Assembly: GCA_038025085.1 (NCBI GenBank)
Contig: CM076142.1
Location: 29,407,001-29,471,000 of the forward strand
Length of the DNA: 64,000 bases
Direction: 5' to 3'
DNA from: Tetragonia tetragonoides
Lineage: Eukaryota; Streptophyta; Magnoliopsida; Caryophyllales; Aizoaceae
Below the pieces are notes generated by a model. The model ran no database searches. It was not told where the DNA came from and was given only the letters and a program-made list of their open reading frames with translations. Position 1 is the first letter of the stretch. Each line of letters opens with the position of its first letter. Below, piece after piece: positions 22,900 through 33,543 of the stretch. Position numbers and translations under genes: made by a program.

Positions 22900-25800
22900 T
22901 GGTGGCCATGGCTACGGATGCAGGAAACAGCCAATACTACGCCTTGCGTTCTAGGGTTGTCCCACGATTTGAGCTCAAGCGAAAGGAACTCACAGGGTAA
23001 ATATCTGTTCTTTGTTTAATTCTGCTTCAAATTCTGAAACTGCTTAAAATCCTTCTCGGTTTTTTTTTTTAATGGTTTTTATCTTTTTTGGTTGATGTGC
23101 TGCAATTTGGTATGTAAATTGGGTATTGCAATGGTAGCTAATCTTATCTTATTCTTGGCTTTAAGACGTTCAATTTGGAAAAGAAAAAAAACTACATTTT
23201 GGTTTCTTCTTCTCTAATTTTATCTACTGTATTTTATAATTATTCATTTTAAAAAATTTGTTTCCTTTATCACAGTCGCAGACCAAGCAAGTTTCCCAAA
23301 CTTGAAAAGCAGCCAGAATCTGAAAGCAAACCTCAAAATGAGTATGTGCAAACTTTTCTTAGCTAACCCTTTTTCTTCTTTTTTATTGCCTTTTATCTTT
23401 GCTGCTTTTTGCCATTTGCTTTTGGTGGTATGTGTAACCTACTTAGGAGTCTGTTCTTTATTTTTAATATTTTTTATTTTCAAAATTCCAATTTTGCTTG
23501 TTTTCTGATAACACAATGTCATGATCATTGATCAATATTAGCCTTAATATGCTGTTATGTTTGCTTGGGTTGTGAGTGCATCACCTTTGCGTTGCCATTA
23601 TCTTCCTGTTTGGTTGATCACAGGCTTACAAAGGTTCCTAGACCTCAACCAGAAAGGTTCCTAGCCATTGTTTTCTGTTTGGTTGATCACAGACTTACAA
23701 TGGTTCCTAGACCTCGGCTTACAATGGTTCCTAGACCTCAACCAAAAAATAATTAAGTAAAAATAAACAGACCGGAACATGAACCTACAGTTGCAGAAGA
23801 TGTTGTTGTGTATGAGCAAGCTTTTTCCCACTACCATGTGTACTTGTTTTTTTTAATAATTGTTCTAACTACGTCCATTGTTTAAATTTAATTTTATTTT
23901 TGTTCTTTTTAGTTGGTCCGTGTTCTACTATTCTTGATTTTTATGATTCTTTGCTTTAGTTCTGTCTAAGTGTAGTTGCTGGGAAGGTGTCGATGGTGGG
24001 GGAGTGGCTTCTCTTGCTACCTTAGTGGGTTGTCATGTTCAACAGGGCCCCGTAGCTATATAGCTGCCCCTCCTGGCGGGAATCCCCAGTCTCTTTCCTT
24101 CTGGGAGCTCGTTGTGGATAGGGTAGCTAAGCGTCTTGACGGGTGGAAGGATCGGTGTTTTTCTTTGGGTGGGAGGATTACTATTCTTCATTATTGTTTG
24201 GCCAGTATCCCCCTCTAATATCTTTCCTTGTTTAAGATTTCCGTTAGTCTGGCTAATAGGTTAGAGAAGATGATGAGAAATTACAGGAGTCAAAGATATC
24301 ACCTTGTTAGTTGGGACCTCAACTTTGGACCTAAGGCGGAAGGGGCTTTCGGTTTTGGTACATTAGTGTCCAAGAATATCTCACTGGTGGATAAGTGGTT
24401 ATGGCGTTTCCCGATGGAGTCCGATTCTCTATGGCACCGGGTTATTAGGAGCAAGTACGGTCTTTGGCAAAATAGGTGGGACGCTCATGCCGGCTCTACT
24501 GTTTCCCATGCTTGCCCGTGGAAGTTTATCTCTCACTTCTTTTTCCTTTCCTGTAGTCAGGTATAATGTGGATAATGGACACCCAATAAAGTTCGGGGAG
24601 GATGTGAGGAGTGGGGACTTTTATCCTCGGGTTTATCATTGTCTACTCTGCATAATGCGTCTATCGCTGCTTTTTATGGCAATGGTGAATCATGGGCCCT
24701 TCATTTAAGGAGAGCCCCTCAGGATTGGGAGATGGAGGAGTTGACCTCTCTGCTTAGCGTTTTAGACACCATTTAGATTGGGCCCTCTGAGGACACTCGA
24801 GTTTAGGTTGGAAATCCTTATGGGGTCTTCTTCTGCAAATCCTTTCTTCACCACCTTAGCCTACCGCCTCATTATCCTCACTTTTATTTGGAAGTCAAAT
24901 ATTCCCCTTAAGGTGCACGCTTTTGTTTGGACTTTGGTGCTAGGTAGGTTGAATACCCATGATATGCTGCAGCTGCGAAGATCGGGGTGGGTCTTGCTTC
25001 CAGATAGGTGCGGGCTTTGCAACAAAGCTAGTGAGTTTTCTATACATTTGTTCCTGCAATGTGAGTTTGCTTGGACTTGTTGGTGGCGATGTTGTTTGTC
25101 AGGCTACTCTCGTGCAACACTTGCAGGCATAGTATCTTGGGTGGGGACACTAGACTTTTATGGCGATGTGCATTATTCTCGCTATCTTCTGGTGCATCTG
25201 GTTGGAGGGGAATGCTAGGATCTTTTTGGAGATTTCTAGACCGGTTGATTTTGTATGGGTAGGGTGGTTTATTTGGCCTCTCTATGGGCCAAAGAGGCTG
25301 GGGCTTTTAGTGGGGAGTGCCCCTGTGACACTTAACATCTGTGGGGGAATTTCTATTTAGTTTTTTAGGCTTTATGAGGAGTTCTTGTCCTCTCTATTGT
25401 ACTGTACTATTCTTTCAGTATCATTAAGAATTTTCTTTATCTAAAAAGAATGATTCTTTGCTTTAGTCTGCCATTTGGTTCCTGATTCAACTTGTTTTTT
25501 TCTTTGATTTGGCTGTTTGATTGCATCCCCATTGTTCGGGTCATTATAATTTATCCATATGGTTGGGGTGCATGGGTGGTAGCAATCCAAGGCCCTACTT
25601 GGTGCATATGGTGCTTGGGGGAGTGTGTTTCTCAGGTTTTTTTATTTTTATCTTTGATCACTTGCTAACTTGTTTTGTAGGATGACAGCACTTCAAGTTT
25701 CAGAAAAAGCTCATGCCACGGTACCATATTTGTTATATTTAGATCCACGTGTACCTCCTCCTTTTACAGATGAAGAGATTAAGGAGACAGAAAAGTTAGC

Positions 25801-26212
25801 GAAAGCCCAAACTAAGAGATGTTCGATAAAAGCGGTCTCTTTTCTGAATGGTCAATGCATAAAAGCACGGGTTAGTTTGTTTTTTTTCTCATTTATGCTA
25901 ACTGCTCAAAATTGTTACTATGTGTAATGCATTATGTCTGCTACTCCGTGCTTATGGTTCTCATTTCTCTTTGTTGCCCTTATTTTACAGAAGCCTAGAT
26001 ATAAGCTCGTGGAGCCATTGGCGAGTCATTCCTTTAGGCTCAGAAGAGCCCTTTTCTTGCATATCAACTTTACAGCCAAGTCAAAAGTTCCTAAAGCTCC
26101 CGTGGAGCTGTTTTTTGCTCAACTGGTGGTGAGAAGTCAAGAACGAGTTACCTTCTGCTGCAGCTTGGGAGACAGGGGCTCGCAATCTGGTTTGTGTCTG
26201 GAATGTGATTAA
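22899..26212 (+). CDS. Unrecognised spliced gene, 4 exons, about 191 aa
   Basis: Exons 22899-22996, 23276-23341, 25681-25870 and 25991-26212 join in frame through acceptors ATCACAG, TTTGTAG and TTTACAG. Donors are GTAAAT, GTATGT and GTTAGT. The product begins MVAMATDAGNSQYYALRSRV and is basic early (FELKRKELTGRRPSKFPKLE). Its middle includes PPPFTDEEIKETEKLAKAQT and exon 4 includes HSFRLRRALFLHINF. A second ATG (22908) is an alternative start. I do not know this family. The 3' end is the weakest part: exon 4 could instead be cut at GTGAGA (26129), and a later stretch (about 26308-26404) reads SSSCCHYCGDDRDIHHPKDE before a stop. Intron 2 carries a LINE. The gene is bracketed by the duplicated block at 21950 and 26560, so it may be a truncated or recently mobilised copy. 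Confidence 0.5.
23605..23750. repeat. Tandem duplication in intron 2 of the gene at 22899
   Basis: GTTTGGTTGATCACAG followed by CTTACAAAGGTTCCTAGACC occurs twice (about 23608 and 23677) with single-base changes. A further partial copy, CTTACAATGGTTCCTAGACC, follows. Each unit carries an acceptor-like ATCACAG. Confidence 0.7.
23961..25449 (+). mobile_element. 5'-truncated LINE (RT C-terminus and zf-RVT) with 18-bp target duplication
   Basis: Flanking duplicates of ATGATTCTTTGCTTTAGT at 23943-23960 and 25450-25467 mark a single insertion into intron 2 of the gene at 22899, same orientation. The interior, broken by stops and frameshifts, encodes RT-thumb-like DGWKDRCFSLGGRITI and LVSWDLNFGPKAEGAFGFGT. 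It then has the zinc-binding region IPLKVHAFVWTLVLGRLNTH and RCGLCNKASEFSIHLFLQCE, typical of plant L1-clade elements. The 3' tail is short (TTCTTTATCTAAAAAGA) and is preceded by a hairpin at 25376-25392. Confidence 0.92.
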
Positions 26213-26850
26213 GTGTTTCTTGTTATTATATGCTTGGTTTTCAGTACTTGCAATCTTTTGCCTGTTTTTCACTTATCATGACCTTGATATTTGTCTTGAT
26301 ATGTAGCTCTGTCCAGCTCTTGTTGCCACTACTGTGGAGATGATAGGGACATTCATCACCCAAAGGATGAGAATTTCATGAAGGAGCCATCTGTCAAGAA
26401 TTAACATACCGGTTGCTGACTGGATTGCGTTATGACTTATGAGGGTTGGGTGTCATGTACATAAAATATGTTGATGATTTTGTGTTGACGAAATAGCCTG
26501 TGTTGTAAGGGTTCGGAGTCTTGTACTTGAAACATGATGATGGTAGTGTTGATGAGTAGTGGCACAAAGGCGATAACCAATGTGTTGGAGAGAGAGGGAG
26601 AGAGGGAGAGGGAGGGAAGGAGAGAGGTGGTGGTGGCACGAGGCGATGAGGCCAGTAAAGGAAGGGTTAGGACTTAGGATTCTTTCTTCCTCGCACACTA
26701 ATTAAAAAAGCGGGTGTTTTCCACTCAAAAAAAAAGAAGAGAAGAAGCGGGTGTTTAATTTGGGAGCGTGTACCCCAATCTCCTACTTAGTGAGTAACTA
26801 CTATGAGTCTATGACTAATCACAACTCTCAAGTGTTGCAAAATCATTATC

Positions 26851-26885
<35 letters not shown>

Positions 26886-29800
26886 AATTGATGGAGTGGA
26901 TAACATAGTTGAACTGGTATAACTTGAACTACAAAATTAGCCGTTGACCTATTTGTTGATGTGTTGTGTCATTTGCTAATTTAGACAAGGGAAAAAAAAG
27001 GGGAAAATAAAAAGATTGAAAGAAACGCATTCATTGTTCATATGTTACAAAATCCGAATTAATCCTTTATCAGATTTTACAAAACCAGCAAATTTCGAGT
27101 TTTTTTAGTCACTCATGAAACCCTCAAAGAAAAAGAACTTGAAACATGGCATCTCTTTGCGCTTTCCCGCTTCTCGGCGTCGTGCACAAATAATAAGGGT
27201 GATGGTCAGCCGTCTTCTTAGTTTGGTAAGGTTCTTCGTCTTATTCTTTACCATTTCTAGCCATCTTGAAAAAATTATATCTCTACTTACAGTGTTTCAA
27301 CTAATACGCATTCCCCAAGATGACTATAGTCTCAACTCTCAAGTTCGTAGATTGCGTTCCTGCTTTGTTTTCATGTCTAATTGTTAATCTTAATTTGATT
27401 GCAGATGGCTCCAAATAGACATGTGTTATCTACCTCTCTTTGCGAGGTATTTGTCCTCTTTCTTCAATTGCTCTTGTTGTTGATTTTTTGTTTTTTGTTG
27501 ATCAGAATCTCCAAATGCTCCCCCCCCCCCCCCCCTCTCTCATTTTCTTTATGTTTTGCAGCTAACAGTTAGGTTGCCTAAGTGAGATATATTAGAAAGT
27601 TTGGGGGAGGGGGATTCTAATCTAGAACTATTTGGGCAATTGCATACTGATTTACGTCTCCTTCATTTTTATTTTTTTTTGGAAAATGGTCAATATATAT
27701 TCCATTTGCCAAAGGTATGCCAAAGTAGCACCCTTGGAAGTAAAGCTGTCTCCTTCATTTTTGATCTAAACTCCCTGTGTTTTTTATTTGGAAGCACATT
27801 GACTGATGAACTGAAATAGAGAAATGATTTGTACTCCATTTAATGAACATTGTGAAGTAAAGGAAGAATTGAAAACTTATATACTTGGTCAAGAGTTAAG
27901 GGCTCAAATCAGTTAGTTTCTCTTCATCTTCACAAAGTAGATTGAAGTTAGAGATAAGAGTTTTTGATGGAAGTCATGCTGATTGATCGGGTGGATAACA
28001 TAGTTGAACTGGTATAATTTGAACTACAAAATTATGTACTACATAGTTCCTTTGCCATACTGATTAAACAGGATAATTTTAGTTTACAAACTGAGATCCT
28101 TTAAATCATTGGATTCTGTAAAATCGCCAACTTGGTTTGATTTTTATTGTCACTCAGAATGTGATTTTTGTATTGTCAATGAAAAGTCCTTCAAAGTCAA
28201 GTCTAGGACATTACAATGAAGGTTCAATTCAGATGATGGAAGCAATCAAAATATGGACAAGTAATGTTTCCTGTGAATATTTGTTCCCCCTGTTGCTCAA
28301 TTCACATCTTTTGCTTTCTTTAATTGTCCTGGCATGCGAAGTATTGTGATTTAAACTCATATCTTTAATATATATAATTGCTGATAGGTGCTTTTGTTTT
28401 GTTGAAAAAAAAGTCTAAGCTCTCTCTAAGCCCAATTGTCCCTTTTGTCAAAAAATACAACTTAGAATGTTAAATCCGTGCGCTGCTGAAGAACCAAATA
28501 GACGAGAGACCTAGATCGTAGATCTTATGTTACCCAACCCGAGCTTTGTAGAAAGTTGTTAGCCTTATCTACTCACTAGACAGTTGAAGCTTATGTGTCT
28601 GACCACAACTTCTTACCTAACCTCCCAATCCTACCCAAGTCAAACAAGAATCGTTTGTTCTGAACTTTAAACACCACAACATAGTGAACCCATAACTCTT
28701 ATTAGTTGCCACCAGAGAAATAGGCTAATACAATAAAAAGTTTCAGCACATGTGGGTCCTATACTACTATACTTGAGCACACAAAAGAAAAACCTTCTGT
28801 AGTTTTCCACCAAGACCTGCGGCATGCAAGAAAGCAGCTTAGAGCAAAAAGCAATTCAACCTACAGGATCAAGCTCAGTAAAACAAAGAGGTGACGCATA
28901 ACAATATTAACTATTTCAAAGGTATTAAACTCTTTATCTGAACTATGAAGTCTCCTAACCCCGTCCTCGGCGGGAATGTTCCTGTTGGTTGTTGTTGTTA
29001 ATCACCTTCTGGATATAATGTTCCTAGCATGACCTCGGAAAATTTGTGTGCTTCTGTGTGCATGATGTAGAGGTTTGATCTTATTACTTCTGGTGTATGG
29101 CTATGCATCAAAAATCTTATACTCTGCAGTTGGTCATCTAGACATTGGTCTTATGTTTTGCTCAAATAGTGTGTCTTATGTTGATATCACAAATGTTCTT
29201 AATCCCTGTATTCATTTGTTTGCTAAACCTTTCTGTTGGTGTGAATTTTTCAATCTAGGAACTGAGATCACCTTTCATTAGATAGTGCCACAGAAGTGGG
29301 TATCCTAAGTTTGATGGGTTATTATTTTTTTATTATGTGATGTAAAAAATTTCCTCATCTGATTGCCCGATCCTTGGTAGAAAGCATATGCTCTATCTAC
29401 ATTTAGACCATTTAGGCAGAAGTCAAGTAGGTGAACCCCCACCAAACAATGTTTATATCCTCCTTTTAAGAGATATCTATAGTCTGTATAATATACCAGC
29501 TACACAAATTTTATATTTGTTACATTGGAAACAATGTAGCCGACTACCAAGTATTCCATATATCATGGGCCTTATGTTGAGCATTGAACTTATTATTTTG
29601 TTGCTTGATAAAAATAAAGACTAGTTTCTTGAGCTGATTTGCATTGAATGGTATTCTCATGTAGGAAGGAGAACACTCAGAGCACAGCAATAACCCACAA
29701 AATCGATTATGTTTGGCTCTTTCTATAAATTGAGATATACTTCACTTTTTGGTGCCTTGGAGAAGAGATTATATGTTTTAAGCAAGTTGCCAGAAGTTTA

Positions 29801-30286
29801 AGATTGAAGTCTACTGACCAACTACAAATAGTTTGGGGAGTGCAAATGGCATTGGCTGCTTAAGGAAGATCTATCAATAATACAACAAAATTTCAACCTG
29901 AGTAGCATGACCGGAATCACTCGATGAACTTTCAGAAAAGCAGTGGAGCATTAGGTACTTCTTGCTAGGAAAGAGAAGTTTTAATGGCACCCCAAATTCA
30001 TGGCATACAATAGCGGGGTTGAGAAAGAAGATGTTTTAGATTGAACTTTGTAGTGTTGGATGGATTATCCGGCTTGCTCATGACGGAACATCTATTTCTG
30101 TAAAAAGGAAGAATTTTACTTGGTCCATGATGCATTTGTAGCAATTGTCATGTCTAAGAAAATGTTTTTTAACTCATTTGCATACGTTTAGAACGGGTAC
30201 TTTTTCAAGGTTAAAAAAATTTCATTGGTCATCCAAGATTGATCACCCTCGCCCCATTATTCTATCTGGAGCTTGATACTTACAAC
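26213..30286. other. Non-genic stretch after the gene at 22899
   Basis: This holds the second copy of the promoter block (26560-26820), a TTTAT-rich run (26851-26890), a 40-bp dispersed repeat at about 26898-26937 and 27991-28030 (GATAACATAGTTGAACTGGT shared), and a poly-C run at 27519-27535. A very weak candidate for a tiny spliced gene is 27115-27225 + 27405-27446 + a third exon at about 27562 (ATG start, GTAAGG donor, TTGCAG acceptors, 57 codons then stop), but nothing in it resembles a family. From 28400 to 30286 I see nothing supportable. Confidence 0.4.
26560..26820. repeat. Promoter/5' UTR block, copy 2 of a direct duplication
   Basis: Same orientation as copy 1 at 21950-22200, about 4.6 kb away. 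It keeps the GA-rich stretch, GATAACCAATGTGTTGGAGA and GAGCGTGTACCCCAAT. A short tandem duplication of GAAGCGGGTGTTT has appeared within it. Confidence 0.85.
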
Positions 30287-30924
30287 TAGACCTGTAAATT
30301 GGGTCGGGTTCGGGCTTGGGTCATGTTGGGTTAGGATCACTAGCGGGTCGGGTCATTTTAAGTTCGGTTGAGAAATGCTCGACCCTAACCCAGTGTTGTC
30401 GGGTTCGGGTCGACCCATCGGGTCGAATGACCCAATAATTTTTTTTGTTCGTTAATTGTATAACCTATTTATACTTTCAAATTGTATATTTGCAAATATG
30501 TACTCTAATTTATAGCTTGTATTCACTACGTACGTATATTTTTTTCACGTTTTGGTATGTATGTATATACAACTAAATGATTTTTTTTTTATTCGATAAA
30601 TTGTCATTTATATTTCCGTCCATTTTTTTAGCGTGTTTAAAAGCAAAATTTCTTATTTTGAGAGAACAAAGAGGTAGAGAAAAAGTTAATGAAACAAAAA
30701 AAAAAAAAAGGTTTTATTTGTTTTTTAGGATATTTTAGTCGAACTTTTTGTTTATAATTACAAATTGTTATATTTTTCGGGTCAAACGGGTCGACTCACT
30801 AATATGTCAGGTTTGACCCAAAAAACACTGGATTAACTGGGTTTCGGGTTGGAAAATCGGTATCAAGACCCTGAAAAAATGGTCGGATTGGATTTTTGGG
30901 TCGGGTCGAAAATTGACAAATCTA
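30287..30924. mobile_element. Non-autonomous hAT-like element
   Basis: The ends TAGACCTGTAAATTGGGTCG and, from the other strand, TAGATTTGTCAATTTTCGAC are imperfect inverted repeats. They are followed inward on both sides by GGGTCGGGTT-type motifs. The flanks CTTACAAC and CCTATAAC (6 of 8 identical) fit an old 8-bp hAT target duplication. The AT-rich interior has no long frame. Related end sequences are seen near 5729, 22205, 37087 and 48085. Confidence 0.75.
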
Positions 30925-31753
30925 CCTATAACCAATGTGTATATACCACAAATTTCTGTGTGTGGTAAAATAGTGTTCAACCAAACGACTATGAAAATAT
31001 GAAGTGATTTGGGAATTATGAAAAATGAGAAAAATAGAGGGATAAACATTCAAATATTTTTGTGTAATACAACATAGTATGTACGGTAAAGACAAAAAAG
31101 AAATAATATTTGAAGAGCTAAAAATGTATGATAAAGACACTATTTTTCTATCTTTTTATCATAAAAGAAAATAGGCACAATACTAGAACTTCAAATCAAC
31201 ACTTTTTTTCTTTTTTTTTTTAAAAGATTAGCGTTATATTACCAAAAAAACTCAGAGATTACATAATATCCAAGGCATACCCTAGTGAACAATCAACCAT
31301 GATCAGCTATAGGATGACAGAATCAAAACAAAAAGACAAATCAACACTTGCACACTCATATACAGTTCACACAAAGACTAACCGGCTAACCACTGAATTG
31401 TTGATTAAGTAAACGTCAAGAAAATTAAATAAACAACTGCAGGGGAAACTCTATACTGCAAGCTATCAAAACTAATTCATGGATCATTATGATTAGCCAC
31501 AAAGTGACTTCTCCTACTTGATATTGATACATCTTTTCTTTTGGCAGATAATTGATGACTTCTTCATATTTTATTCCCTTACGAGTCTTCTATACTAAAT
31601 ACAAAAACACATTGTAGTTTTACGAGTTTCGCCATATGGCACTATTACACTTGAAAATAAGCTATTGGAATATATCGAACAGACCAATAACTCGAATAAT
31701 CAATATATTATGAAAAATATATTATTGCTTATAAAATAAAGATTGTGGTTGAA
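30925..31753. other. AT-rich spacer
   Basis: No gene or defined repeat seen; several poly-T and poly-A runs (around 31200). Confidence 0.4.
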
Positions 31754-32273
31754 TGTGATAACTTCCATTATCTCCTACACCTACCCACTAAAACACTACC
31801 CATAGTAGTTATTTCCTATAAAATTAAACACTACCCCATGAAGTGATAATGGTTGACTAATTTTCACTCATGATTGAATAATAGGTGGTTACCAGAGGCT
31901 ACTAATGGACCAAGGACTCTCCTATTTTCCTATAAATAGGATCGACGGAGCAAGAAGGAGGGGCAGATTGAATCTCACCGCAAAGATGCGTTAAACATAG
32001 TCTAGTTTTATCGTTTAAAGCTTTTCCTTGGAGTAGTCTTCCTAGCGTAGTTGTTTCATCCCTTCTCCTATAGGAGGTCCTTTGTAATGGGTTTGTTTTT
32101 CAATTGAATGAAAATCAATCTTCATCATACCCTTGGTTATGGTTACTATTTTCACTAGTGTATCGGTTTCCGCTCGAGTCATGGGCACGGCCCCGGGTGG
32201 GAACTTACAATGAAATTCCTTACCATAGCCAGGTACTCGAGGCTGGCATGTTTTTTGTTATTCATCTATAACA
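31754..32273 (+). mobile_element. Long terminal repeat (about 520 bp), left LTR of a decayed element
   Basis: It begins TGTGATAAC and ends ATAACA, with a TATA box CCTATAAATAGG near 31930 and a T-rich/AATGAAAATCAA polyadenylation-like zone near 32105. Immediately after it comes AATTGGCGACCACAGTGG, the usual position and style of a primer-binding site. Exact left edge inferred from TG. Confidence 0.6.
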
Positions 32274-33000
32274 AATTGGCGACCACAGTGGAAGTATCTT
32301 TAAAATGCGCAAACTACTCTTAACTGATGATCTAGGTGTTCAAATTGCTCGACTTAAGAGCAATCTTGATGGTCTATGGAAACGAAAGAAAGATATTCAA
32401 AACACTCGACTTAAGCGAAAATATTTTAGGACTCCAAGAACTCGATGTTATAAATGTTTTGTGGCAAGAGTTATCCGACCAAATAACTCAAATCGAGAAT
32501 GAACTCGATCATTTGAGTAGACAAAGATATGAGCAAAACATTCAGAAATTTTGGACCATAGGAGAGACAACACCTATTCATGAGAAGAGCGATTGCATTA
32601 CTAAAGGCGAATCTCGACCTTTTGAAGACGCGGATTTAGAAATAGAAATTGTCATTGGGTACGAATTCGAAGAGCCTGATGACTTTCTCGAAGAGGAAAA
32701 TCAAAATTTGGGAAATCGATATTGTACACCCAAAGACTTCTAATGAAATAGAAGTTAAAGATAAATACATCGATGATGAAAATACTCATCAGCACATTTT
32801 TTTGGAGGATCTTGACCTACTCTATCCCCTAGAGGGAAATGAGGAAGCCCACCCTTTCAAATTTTCTAATGAAAGTGGGGGGCAAGATACGCCCATTAAA
32901 GCCATGGAGTATCAAAACTCTATGGATGATGAACCTGTCATTTTTGATGAAAGAATGGCAAGGGGCAGTGTTGTGTGTCTAACTACGACTTAGAGGATAC
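32274..33000 (+). pseudogene. Gag-like remnant of an LTR retrotransposon
   Basis: Overlapping broken frames follow the primer-binding-like site and encode a charged, helix-prone peptide (LWQELSDQITQIENELDHLS, then acidic DADLEIEIVIGYEFEEPDDF). Changes of frame are needed near 32400 and 32700. No pol domains and no second LTR are seen before 33267, so the element is deleted or truncated. Assignment rests mostly on position after the LTR. Confidence 0.45.
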
Positions 33001-33266
33001 AACATATACTCGAATGAAGCAGTTGACTCGAAAAAACAAGAAATAAATTTGGATAATATGTTTTTCTTGGAAAAGTCACTGTTACCATTCGAGTACCTTG
33101 TGTTTATTACAATCATGAAGGACTATAAGTCAATGGGGAACTAGAGAGGAGGCTAAGAAAGAAGCCTCAAGTCAGTTTCGAAATAATTGACTTACAGTGG
33201 GAGTGGAATTTTAAAACACCGTTATAAGGTCTCCCTCCCGAGAGTGTACGACCTCACCCTAAGTTC

Positions 33267-33543
33267 TACTCCCTCTGTCCCATAATATAAGTCGTTTAAG
33301 GTTTTTGCACATGAATTAAGAAAATTATTAAATAGTCTCAATTCTATCAAAAATAATTAAACTTGACTAGTTTACCCCTGACTTTGTATTTAGCCAAAAA
33401 GGTGAGTAATTAATGAGGTAATGTGAAAGAAGGGTAGGATTGGCAACCAATAATAAATGCTTTGTTGGAACTCTAAAAATGACTTATAATATGGGAAAAA
33501 ATCGATTTTCTAGAACGACTTTTATTGTGGGGCGGAGGGAGTA
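33267..33543. mobile_element. Stowaway-like MITE
   Basis: It starts TACTCCCTCTGTCCCATAAT and ends GGGGCGGAGGGAGTA: the classic CTCCCTCYGTCCC inverted ends with a TA duplication. Length 277 bp including TA. An inner pair, ATAATATAAGTCGTTT and AATGACTTATAATATGGG, lengthens the foldback. Confidence 0.88.
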
